A stretch of DNA of 64,000 nt from Phycisphaerae bacterium. Its GTDB lineage: Bacteria; Planctomycetota; Phycisphaerae; UBA1845. The DNA is taken from assembly GCA_028289375.1 (NCBI GenBank), contig JANQQK010000007.1, positions 91,953 to 155,952 of the forward strand. Reading direction: 5' to 3'. The notes beneath the pieces are model-generated. The model made no database searches. It was not told the origin of the DNA and saw nothing but the letters and a program-made list of their open reading frames with translations. The translations under genes and the position numbers were made by a program. Shown piece by piece: positions 34,574-43,000 of this stretch (position 1 is its first letter; each line of letters begins with the position of its first letter).

Positions 34574-35782
34574 TCAGTCCTCTTCGGGCGGTACGAACGG
34601 CACGGCCGCGGGCGATCGCTCCGGCAAGAATTTGTACAACACATACAGGTAGATGCACCCAGCCATGAACATGCCGAGGCTGACGCCCTGCGACACCGTC
34701 AGCCCGAAGGTGTCGAGCGGGTTGTCGGCGCGGATCATCTCGAGCGATAGGCGCGCCAAGGGATACGTCACCATCATCAACCCGAAGATCAAGCCATGCC
34801 GCTTTCGACGGTAGAACACACGCCCGAGGAACAGCGATAGCAAGATACCGTGCATCGACGAATACAGCTGCGTGGGATGGACCGGATTGGTCGGATGACG
34901 GGCGGCCAACCGGGTCAGCTCGGTCATGGTCGTCTGTCGCGACGGATCCTCTCGCGACGGATACCTCAACGCCGTCTTCAGCAAGATCAACTCACGTTCG
35001 CGGGCGTCAGCATCTTTCTTGGCCTGTGTTGCCTGCTGCTCCAGTTGCTTGGTGCTCGGCGCATTCGGTTCGAGCTTGCGGTTGAGTTCAACCTGCTCCT
35101 TGAGCGATTCGTAGTGACGCTGGGCGGAGTAGAACTTCTCGGGCGTCATGGCGATCAATTCGCGCCCGAGCGGGTTCGCTTCAAAGACCTTTGCGTCGGC
35201 CCGATCCGAAAAGGCGTCGGTGATCAACTCCGCGGGCAACGTAATTTGCCGATTTTCCCACTGAACATACGACGCCGGGCTGGCGAACGGGAACTGCACC
35301 GCCGCCGATTTGGCGTGGCCATGCTGATCCACGCACAACCCGCCGTAACAGCAGCCATTGAAAAAGCACCCCAGCCGAGCGACACCCAACGCCCACATGG
35401 TCGAGACGGCCAGTATGTCGGTGTACACGCGGATGGACTGACCCTTGATCCACAGGTAGAGCGGAATGGCGATCATCGCGGGGATGAGACCCCCGAGGAA
35501 CTCCAGCCCACCGCGCGTCAAATCGAGAACCTGCCAGAGCAAATTCTGGGACGTTGCGAATTGTTCATCCCAATAGTGGACGACGAAGAAGATGCGTGAG
35601 CCGACCACGCCTGTAACGAGCGCGATGAATGAGCAGTTAAGCACGATGTCGGGATCGCACTTGACCCGTTGAGCCCGCTTCATCGCGAGATACACCGCGC
35701 TCAGAAAGCCCACGGTCAACATGAAACCGTAGGTCTTCAGCGACCACCCGGTACCCGGCATCGTCCATAATTCTGGGTGCAT
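34574..35782 (-). CDS. lgt: Prolipoprotein diacylglyceryl transferase Lgt, with inserted helical domain
   Basis: This 402-residue membrane protein has the Lgt core: 'LKTYGFMLTVGF', 'GSRIFFVVHYW', 'RGGLEFLGGLIPAM' (residues 90-103), 'GVARLGCFFNGCCYGG' (133-148), 'VHPTQLYSS' (301-309) and 'LEMIRADNP'. Lgt adds diacylglycerol to the lipobox cysteine of prolipoproteins, consistent with the many lipoproteins in this window. Two oddities stand out. About 120 mainly charged, coiled-coil-like residues (~178-298) separate the two halves, and the position matching E. coli His103 in the GG-x-x-F-H-GG motif is Leu96. Confidence 0.9.
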   Translation of the reverse strand: MHPELWTMPGTGWSLKTYGFMLTVGFLSAVYLAMKRAQRVKCDPDIVLNCSFIALVTGVVGSRIFFVVHYWDEQFATSQNLLWQVLDLTRGGLEFLGGLIPAMIAIPLYLWIKGQSIRVYTDILAVSTMWALGVARLGCFFNGCCYGGLCVDQHGHAKSAAVQFPFASPASYVQWENRQITLPAELITDAFSDRADAKVFEANPLGRELIAMTPEKFYSAQRHYESLKEQVELNRKLEPNAPSTKQLEQQATQAKKDADARERELILLKTALRYPSREDPSRQTTMTELTRLAARHPTNPVHPTQLYSSMHGILLSLFLGRVFYRRKRHGLIFGLMMVTYPLARLSLEMIRADNPLDTFGLTVSQGVSLGMFMAGCIYLYVLYKFLPERSPAAVPFVPPEED

Positions 35783-35832
35783 TCCGTTCTCGCTTGCGCA
35801 GGACCGCTCGCCGTCTCAATCGAGCGAGCATG

Positions 35833-36693
35833 CTAGCCTGATGCGTCGGGAGCGTCCACCGCGACGTTGTCGATCAAGCGGGCCGACCCGATACGGACAG
35901 CGAGACAGATTCGCGCATGACCGCCGATCGTGTCGATGTCGGCCAGCGTCTCACTGTCGACGATGCTGATGTAGTCGATGTCGCAGGGACCGGCAGCGGT
36001 GATCTCGCGTCGTATCATGTCGACGAGCAGGGTGACCGATCGCTCGCCACTTCGGACGGCGGTCAGTGCCGACATCATGGCCGAGTGCAAAGACGCAGCC
36101 TGCTTCCGCTCGCTGTTGCCCAGGTACGCATTGCGACTTGAGACAGCCAATCCGTCCGATTCGCGCACGGTCGGGCATGGCACAATGTCGACGCCGATCG
36201 CGAGGTCTCCGGTCATGCGTTCGATGATTTTCAGCTGCTGGTGGTCTTTCTCACCGAAGTACGCGCGGTGCGGACGGACCAATCCGAACAGCCGTGCGAC
36301 GACCGTGGCCACGCCGTCAAAATGCCCCTGACGTGCCGCACCGCACAGATGCCGCGACAGCTCCGGAACACGAACGACCGTCTCTGAGCCAGCCGGGTAC
36401 ATCACCTCGACCGTCGGGACGAACGCGACATCAACGTCCAGGTCGGAACAGAGGGCGAGATCCGCCTCGATCGGACGGGGGTAGTTCGTGAAATCCTCGC
36501 CGGGGCCGAATTGCCGCGGATTCACAAAGATGCTGACGACGACGGCCTCACACTGTCGTCTGGCGGTTTCGATCAGGGACGCGTGCCCGTGATGCAGCGC
36601 CCCCATCGTCGGCACAAAACCGATTGCCCCACCCGCATCGCGGACACCCTGCAGCGCCGCGTGCAATTCCGGACCCGTTGTCGCCCTGATCAT
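35833..36693 (-). CDS. panC: Pantoate--beta-alanine ligase (pantothenate synthetase)
   Basis: This 286-residue protein has the full PanC set: 'IGFVPTMGALHHGHASLI' (HxGH-type ATP site), 'VVVSIFVNPRQFGPGEDFTN', 'RPHRAYFGEKDHQQLKII' and 'PTVRESDGLAVSSRNAYL' (KMSKS-like loop). It joins pantoate and beta-alanine with ATP on the way to coenzyme A. The ATG at 36693 is chosen over a frame reaching 36858 because the Rossmann fold begins there ('MIRATTGPELHAAL'). It is divergent from the sigma factor gene (133-base gap). Confidence 0.95.
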   Translation of the reverse strand: MIRATTGPELHAALQGVRDAGGAIGFVPTMGALHHGHASLIETARRQCEAVVVSIFVNPRQFGPGEDFTNYPRPIEADLALCSDLDVDVAFVPTVEVMYPAGSETVVRVPELSRHLCGAARQGHFDGVATVVARLFGLVRPHRAYFGEKDHQQLKIIERMTGDLAIGVDIVPCPTVRESDGLAVSSRNAYLGNSERKQAASLHSAMMSALTAVRSGERSVTLLVDMIRREITAAGPCDIDYISIVDSETLADIDTIGGHARICLAVRIGSARLIDNVAVDAPDASG

Positions 36694-36826
36694 CGCGAAC
36701 GGATCATACGGACCATCGGCGGTATCCGGCAAGATACGACACCACTGGCGTTTATGCCCGAATGCGATACAAACGCCCGTGCAGAGTTGAGATTGCCGAT
36801 TCCCCCCTAACCATGACGGCGGATGC

Positions 36827-37417
36827 GTGTCTGACAGAACGGATGTGGACAGCCTCAACAGGACACAATCGCCGGAAACGCCGGACGACAGCCCCTTGGT
36901 GGCGATGGTACGGCAGGGAGACGGATCAGCCTGCGACGTGCTCGTCCGACGGTATCAACGTCGGGCGGTGGCGGTGGCTTATCGGATTCTGGGCAACATC
37001 GAGGACGCCTCGGACGTCGCCCAGGACGCGTTCATCCGGGCGTTTGACCGGATCGAGCAACTTTCCGATGACGCCCGGTTTGGGCCTTGGATGCTCAGAA
37101 TCGTGTCGAATCTGGCGTTGAACGCCCGGCGGAGTCGGCGGACGGCTGTCCCGTTGGAAGGATCGGAGGATGTCGCCGCCCCGGCGGATCGATCCCGCGA
37201 ACGTGCGGACGATGAGCTGCGGCTGGTGGTCAACCGCACGATTCAGAAGCTGCCCGAAAAGCAGCGTATGGCCTTGATCCTGTTCAGCGTGGAGGGATTT
37301 CCGCAGCGGGACGTGGCCGAGATGCTCGATTGTTCCGTGGAGTTGGTGAAGTGGAACGTTTTTCAGGCGCGTAAGGCCGTAAAGGAAGCACTGGCCAGAT
37401 ACAGTGGTGACGCATGA
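36827..37417 (+). CDS. ECF-type RNA polymerase sigma factor
   Basis: This 196-residue protein has sigma region 2 ('LVRRYQRRAVAVAYRILGNI', 'EDASDVAQDAFIRAFDRI') and region 4 ('LPEKQRMALILFSVEGFPQR', then 'DVAEMLDCSVELVKWNVFQA'), with no region 3, so it is an extracytoplasmic-function sigma factor. The start is a GTG with no strong ribosome-binding site. Its stop overlaps the ATG of a membrane-anchored anti-sigma candidate, the normal arrangement for a regulated ECF pair, and a double-STN exported protein follows. Confidence 0.9.
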   Translation: MSDRTDVDSLNRTQSPETPDDSPLVAMVRQGDGSACDVLVRRYQRRAVAVAYRILGNIEDASDVAQDAFIRAFDRIEQLSDDARFGPWMLRIVSNLALNARRSRRTAVPLEGSEDVAAPADRSRERADDELRLVVNRTIQKLPEKQRMALILFSVEGFPQRDVAEMLDCSVELVKWNVFQARKAVKEALARYSGDA

Positions 37418-37929
37418 GCCGAGCGAACGACAACGAACGCATTGAATTCCTGCTAAGCCGGTCGCTGGATGGTGACTTGACGGCGGAGGAGCGCCGTGAG
37501 TTGGACGCGGCGCTGGCGGCGGATCCATCGCTGGTGGAATTGCTGGCGTCGTACGAAGACGTCGATCGTACGATTCGTGATGCGGCGGAAAGCGTGCCGG
37601 AGATTGATTGGTCGCGGTTTGAGGATCGCGTGCGGCAAGGCCGTGCGGAAACCGGGCGATCGACGTTGCGTTGGCCCTTACGGTTGTTTGTGCCGCTGGC
37701 GGCGGCTGCGGCGGTGGCGTTGATGTTCATGCTCGTGGAGTCGCCAACAGAAGAAATGCGTTCGTCGGGCATCGTGGTTCAGTATGACGCGACGCCCCCA
37801 TCGACAGGGATCGTTGAGGTCAGCTACGACACGACCGAGACGGTTGTCGAGGAACCGACCATCGCCGTCGCGGCGATCGGTCGTGAACTGCATTGGCCAA
37901 CGCCTGAGGATGATCCGAGGGGCGGATAA
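37414..37929 (+). CDS. Probable membrane-anchored anti-sigma factor
   Basis: This 171-residue protein overlaps the sigma gene by four bases (ATGA). The N-terminal ~60 residues ('FLLSRSLDGDLTAEERRELD') look like the short helical anti-sigma domains of planctomycetes. One transmembrane helix at about residues 89-108 ('LFVPLAAAAAVALMFMLVES') leads to a ~65-residue periplasmic tail. I see no HxxxCxxC zinc site, so it is not a ZAS-type anti-sigma factor. The role is inferred from coupling to the sigma gene and from topology. Confidence 0.75.
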   Translation: MSRANDNERIEFLLSRSLDGDLTAEERRELDAALAADPSLVELLASYEDVDRTIRDAAESVPEIDWSRFEDRVRQGRAETGRSTLRWPLRLFVPLAAAAAVALMFMLVESPTEEMRSSGIVVQYDATPPSTGIVEVSYDTTETVVEEPTIAVAAIGRELHWPTPEDDPRGG

Positions 37930-37939
37930 GGAAGAACGG

Positions 37940-39001
37940 ATGAGGAAGTTGTCCCTGGGACTGGTGCTGATGATCACGGCGGTTTCATTCGCCGACGACG
38001 CAGCTGTACGCGCCGCGCTGGACAAGCCCATATCGATCGCGCTGGAGCGCAAAACACTGCCTGAAGCGTTCCTGGAGCTTGCGGACAAAAGCGGCGTCGG
38101 GATTTCGATGGGCCCCGAGTACCTCGCCATGCTTCCGAATGGTGCAGAAACGCGGCTGACGTTGACGATCCGCGAGCGCCCACTGCGTGAGGGGCTGGAG
38201 AAGATGCTCGATCCGATCAGCATGACCTTTCGTGTGGCTGACGGTCGAATCGAAGTCGTCCCGAAGGACGGGGCTGTCCAACGGGGCGTTCGACGGCGGA
38301 ACTGGAACGAACTGAAGACGCTGGAGTGGCTGGACAAAACGCAGTGGGACGGCAGCCGTGCGGTGACAGACCGCCTGGACAAGCATCTGCAATATCGGGT
38401 TATCGACGCCCGAGCGCGGGAGAAGCTGCGGGAATCGATGAACAGGGGCAACGCCGGCAGCGTCGAGGATGTGCTGACGATCGCCTGCGACATTCATGGC
38501 TGGACATGGTTCGCCGACAACACCGAAATCGTCATCGAGGACAAACTCAAACACGGTTTGACCAAACGGGTCTGGATTCGGGCGAACAAGCTACCGTTGG
38601 CCGACGTGGTTCGGCAGATTGAGCAGCAATCGACGGTGCCGATCAGGTTCAAACCGGGCACGCTCGATGCGCTGCCTAAGCGCGTCCGCGAGGAATTCTC
38701 CGTCATCATTCGCAACGCCACGGTTCGCGAGGCATTGGACATCATCACGCAGACAACCGGTTTGGATTACCAGATCCGCAAGACGGATGTCCTGATCCTG
38801 GTTCCCGGGGTCGCGCGGGAGACGCCGCGTGTCGTTGATACCCCACCGGTCGATCCGAACGACCCCGTGGTGGCGGAAATCTTCCTGCCCGACGGCGGTG
38901 GGCGGGTCCTGATTCGCAAGAGTCAGCTCGATGCGGAAACGGAAGCGATGATCGTGAATCTGGCACGGAAACTGGCAGAGAAGGCTGGCGATCGGGAGTA
39001 G
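37940..39001 (+). CDS. Exported protein with two STN/secretin-N-like domains
   Basis: This 353-residue protein starts at the ATG with AAGGAAG a few bases upstream and a signal peptide ('LSLGLVLMITAVSFADD'). Residues ~25-108 ('ISIALERKTLPEAFLELADK', 'LREGLEKML', 'FRVADGRIEVVP') and ~210-300 ('VWIRANKLPLADVVRQIEQQ', 'VREALDIITQTTGLDYQIRK') are two separated copies of the secretin/TonB short N-terminal fold. No secretin pore or TonB barrel follows. It sits 10 bases after the anti-sigma gene, suggesting a periplasmic sensor or target of that ECF system. Confidence 0.75.
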   Translation: MRKLSLGLVLMITAVSFADDAAVRAALDKPISIALERKTLPEAFLELADKSGVGISMGPEYLAMLPNGAETRLTLTIRERPLREGLEKMLDPISMTFRVADGRIEVVPKDGAVQRGVRRRNWNELKTLEWLDKTQWDGSRAVTDRLDKHLQYRVIDARAREKLRESMNRGNAGSVEDVLTIACDIHGWTWFADNTEIVIEDKLKHGLTKRVWIRANKLPLADVVRQIEQQSTVPIRFKPGTLDALPKRVREEFSVIIRNATVREALDIITQTTGLDYQIRKTDVLILVPGVARETPRVVDTPPVDPNDPVVAEIFLPDGGGRVLIRKSQLDAETEAMIVNLARKLAEKAGDRE

Positions 39002-39014
39002 CTCAGGGGCCGTT

Positions 39015-39836
39015 CTATTCCGCGACTGCCTCGGCGACGCGTTTGCAGGTGGTCAGAATGTCGGCCAACGATTCGATCGGCAGGACGGTCGAGGCATCGC
39101 TGAGGGCGTTGGGCGGGTCGTCATGCACTTCCAGAAACAGTGCGTCACATCCGGCTGCGACGGCAGAGCGTGCGAGGAGCGGACCGAATTGCCGCTGGCC
39201 GGTGGTTTCGGTTCCTCCACCGCCTGGAAACTGGCAACTGTGGGTGGCGTCGAAGATGACCGGTGCCCACTCACGCATCATCGCCAAACCGGGCATGTCG
39301 TTGACGAGTCTTCCATACCCGAAAAACGTTCCACGGTCCGTGAGGGCGATCTGCCGGTTGCCTGTCGCGTCGATCTTGTCGATGACCTGCTTCATCTGTT
39401 CAGGGGCCATGAATTGCCCCTTCTTGACGTTGACGGCTCGTCCGGTTTCACCGGCTGCGAGCAGGATGTCGGTCTGGCGGCAGAGAAAAGCGGGAATCTG
39501 CAGGCAGTCGAGCACGGCTGCAGCCGGGGCGGCCTGTTCGGGTAAGTGGATATCGGAGACGACGGGCAGGTTCAGCTCATTTTTGACTTCGCTGAGGATG
39601 GCCAGCCCTTTCTCGATCCCCGGCCCGCGATAGCTGTTGATGCTGGAGCGGTTGGCTTTGTCGAAGCTGGCTTTGAAGGCGAACGGCATCTCGACCTGCT
39701 TGCAGATTCGCGCGATGGCGTCGGCCATACGGAGCGTGTGGTCGCGCGATTCGATGACGCAGGGTCCGGCGATGAGGGCGAGAGGATGACCGGGTCCGAT
39801 GTGGTTTTTCCCGATCTGAATCGTCCGATTTGTCAT
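39015..39836 (-). CDS. kdsA: 3-deoxy-D-manno-octulosonate 8-phosphate synthase
   Basis: This 273-residue protein has KdsA motifs: 'LALIAGPCVIESRDHTLRMA', 'FKASFDKANRSSINSYRGPG', 'VVSDIHLPEQAAPAAAVLDC', 'FLCRQTDILLAAGETGRAVN' and 'VIFDATHSCQFPGGGG'. It condenses phosphoenolpyruvate and arabinose 5-phosphate to Kdo 8-phosphate for the LPS core. The ATG at 39836 is chosen over a longer frame because the beta-barrel begins directly. 'AGPCVI' carries the cysteine seen in metal-dependent KdsA, though metal use is not otherwise decided. It converges on the STN gene. Confidence 0.95.
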   Translation of the reverse strand: MTNRTIQIGKNHIGPGHPLALIAGPCVIESRDHTLRMADAIARICKQVEMPFAFKASFDKANRSSINSYRGPGIEKGLAILSEVKNELNLPVVSDIHLPEQAAPAAAVLDCLQIPAFLCRQTDILLAAGETGRAVNVKKGQFMAPEQMKQVIDKIDATGNRQIALTDRGTFFGYGRLVNDMPGLAMMREWAPVIFDATHSCQFPGGGGTETTGQRQFGPLLARSAVAAGCDALFLEVHDDPPNALSDASTVLPIESLADILTTCKRVAEAVAE

Positions 39837-39943
39837 GATTCTGCTCCGCGCGGTTGGTTGGAATCTGCCCTGTTTTCCGCCCATTCGGTCACGTGAGTTT
39901 CGCCCGTGCGGCGATTTCACGCAACCTTTGACAGGCGGGCTGC

Positions 39944-39970
39944 TTGACAATTGCAGCCAATGTCTAACAT
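39944..39970 (+). promoter_or_regulatory. Possible promoter of the lipid-biosynthesis operon
   Basis: A perfect -35 TTGACA (39944-39949) is followed after 15 bases by TAACAT (39965-39970). The spacing is two bases short of ideal. It lies about 108 bases upstream of the GTG at 40078 in the kdsA/operon divergent region. A second TTGACA at 39929-39934 has no matching -10. Confidence 0.4.
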
Positions 39971-40077
39971 AGGGTGGATTGGGCGGGAATTTGTGGGGAA
40001 TCGTCGGTCCAGCGAACCGGCATGCGCGTTCCACGTCATCGTTTCAGCACCGATCCGATGACCCTGCGGGAGCATCT

Positions 40078-43000
40078 GTGGCCAGCACCGAATCAACCAT
40101 TCAGTCCTTGGCCGATCGATTGGCAGGCCAGTCGATTCTGGTCACCGGTTCGACCGGTTTTCTCGCGAAGGTGTTCGTGGAGAAGCTGCTGCGCGCGATT
40201 CCCGATATCGGCCAGATTCACTTGCTGATTCGCCCGCGCAGTGACGGGGTGGATGCAGAGCAGCGGGCGCGACGCGAAGTGTTCGGCGGAAACGCGTTTG
40301 ACCGGTTGCGTGCGGCGTGGGGACCGTCGTTCGAAGAGCGCATCGACGAACGCGTGTCGATTGTCTCGGGGGACCTGACCAAGGAACGCTTCGGGCTGAC
40401 CGAATCGGAATACAGCACGCTGACGGACCAGGTCACACTGGTGGTCAACAGTGCGGCGACCGTGACGTTTGATGAACGCCTCGATATGGCGTTGGCGTTG
40501 AACATTGATGGCCCCAGGCGTCTGCTGCAGTTTGCCAGGGATTGCGGAAACGTGCCCTTCATGCACGTGTCGACCTGCTACGTCAGCGGCGTGCAGACCG
40601 GCGACGTACCGGAGACGCTGATCCCAGCCGGGCACACCGTCGGCACGTACATCGAATCCAAACGCAACGGCGAAACACAGGACGCGGGGTCGTTCTCACT
40701 CGACGACACGCTGTCCGAGTTGCACGACGAGGTCACACGGGTCAAGAGCGAATGCGCGGCGAACGGCGGCGGGTTGCGCACAAGACTGATCGACCTCGGC
40801 ATGGAGTTTTCGGCCAGGAACGGCTGGAACGATACCTACACATTCACCAAGTGGCTGGCCGAGCAGTTTCTGGCCCGCGATCGCGGGGATGTGCCGGTTG
40901 TTCTCTTCCGGCCTGCGATCATCGAAGGCAGTTACGACGAGCCGGCGCCGGGCTGGATCGATGGCTTGCGGATGGCCGACCCGCTGATCCTTGCGTTCGG
41001 TCGCGGCAAGCTGAACGAGTTTCCGGCCGATCCTGACATCGTGCTCGATCTGATTCCGGTTGATTTCGTCGCCAATGCGATGATCGCGACGTTGCCCGCC
41101 AACGCCAAGGGTCCGCACCTTGAGGTCTATCAGTGTGCCTCCGGCGGTCGCAACCCGGTGCACATGCGGTTCATCACCGATGCGGTTCGTGAAGCCTTCC
41201 GTCGGCGCCCAATGCGAGACGAATCGGGTCGCCCCATCCGGGTCACCACCATGCGAACAGTCCCGAAGGATCAGTTCCATGACCGTTGGATGCGGAAGCA
41301 GGCCCGCGTGCAGAAAATTCGCTCGGTGCTCAAGTCGACAAATCTTGCCAACGGGTATCGCAAGCAACTGGCGTCCATCGAGGCACAGATCGCGCAGCTG
41401 CTGTACTTCGTCAAGATCTACGCTCCCTACACGCACCTCGATTGCCAATATCGTGACGACAAACTGCGCGCCGTTTTCAAGGCGTTGTCGCCCGAGGATC
41501 AGAAGCAGTTTCCGTTTGATGTCGCCAGGATCGATTGGCATGAATACCTGGTGCACCGTCATGTTCCCGGCGTGCGACACTTCGTGCTCGGAGCGGGAAT
41601 GGAGCTGGAAGCGCCAATGCTCGCGGCAGAGTATGCCGTCGCCGATGAGTCGCCCGATGCACCATCTCCCATGGCGGTGCTGGCGGCGCTTCGCGGGGAG
41701 TCCATATTCGAAGTCTTTGAAAACGCAGCCAAGGCGTACCCGTCTCGGCTTGCATTGCAGGTGAAGCGCGACAATCGGTGGGTGCGGTACACCTACGGCG
41801 AGGCGTTGGCGACAACGGCTGCCATCGCTCGTCGCTTCGAGGAACACGGTCTGACCAAGGGCGAGCACATCGCCATCTACAGTGAAAACTCTCCCGAGTG
41901 GGGGCTGACGTATCTGGCGGCCATGCGTGGTGGCTTAACGGTGGTCCCGATTGATCGACAGATTCTGCCTGGCGATGTGGTCGATATGGCCCGATTTGCC
42001 GACGTGCAGTTGATCTGTGCCGGTCCGAAGGAAATCGCCGGACTTCGTGAGGCGATCGCGGAACGCAACGGTTCCAATCCGCTGCCGGTTGTCGAGTTGG
42101 ACAGCACATTCGTTCCACCACCGGGCACAAGTCGCGACCCCGGTCCGGACCCCGTATCCGTGACGGGTGATGACGTGGCCTCGATCGTGTTCACGTCCGG
42201 CACCACGGTCGCACCGAAGGGCGTGATGCTCCGCCATCGGAACTTCCTGTCCAATGCGCGATCGCTTGTCCATGTGCAGCCTGTGCACGCCGACGATCAA
42301 TTCCTGTCCGTTCTGCCCATGCACCATGTGTTCGAATTTACCGGCGGGTTCCTGGTTCCGATCGCGAACGCGTCGACAGTCACCTACGTCGAGCAGCTCA
42401 CCGGACCGGAGATCCTCGCGAACATGCAGGCCACCGGTACGACGATCATGATGGTCGTGCCCAAGCTCCTGAGCATGTTCCACGACGGAATCATGCGTAC
42501 GGTCGAGCAGTCGGGCAATGTCACGCGGACGATGTTCAAGGTGCTTGGCTGGGTGAGTGAGAAATCGGGTGGTCGGCTGGGCCGATCCGTTTTCGGCTCG
42601 TTGCACAAGAAATTCGGCGGGCGGTTGCGCATGTTCGTCTGCGGCGGTTCCGCCCTGCCCGGTGACCTGTTCTACGGATTCAGGAAACTCGGGTTCCCGG
42701 TCTACGAAGGCTATGGCCTGACCGAGACCGCCCCTGTGCTGACCGTCAATCCTGCAGGTGGACCGCGAGCCGGTTCGGTCGGACTGCCCCTTCCCGAAGT
42801 GGACCTCGACATCCGCAACCAGGACGCAGACGGCGTCGGCGAACTGTGGGTCCGCGGGCCGAACATCATGGCTGGCTATTATAAGAACGAGTCCGCCACT
42901 GATGACGCCATTGTCGATGGTTGGTTCAAAACGGGCGACCTGTGCAAGCGCGACGCTGCGGGCTTCCTCTACGTCACCGGCCGGACCAAGGACGTGATCA

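Noticed and set aside
40696..41868. 390-residue minus-strand frame inside the four-domain lipid enzyme
   Set aside because: The plus-strand frame carries reductase and ligase motifs across the same bases. The antisense product has no recognisable domain.
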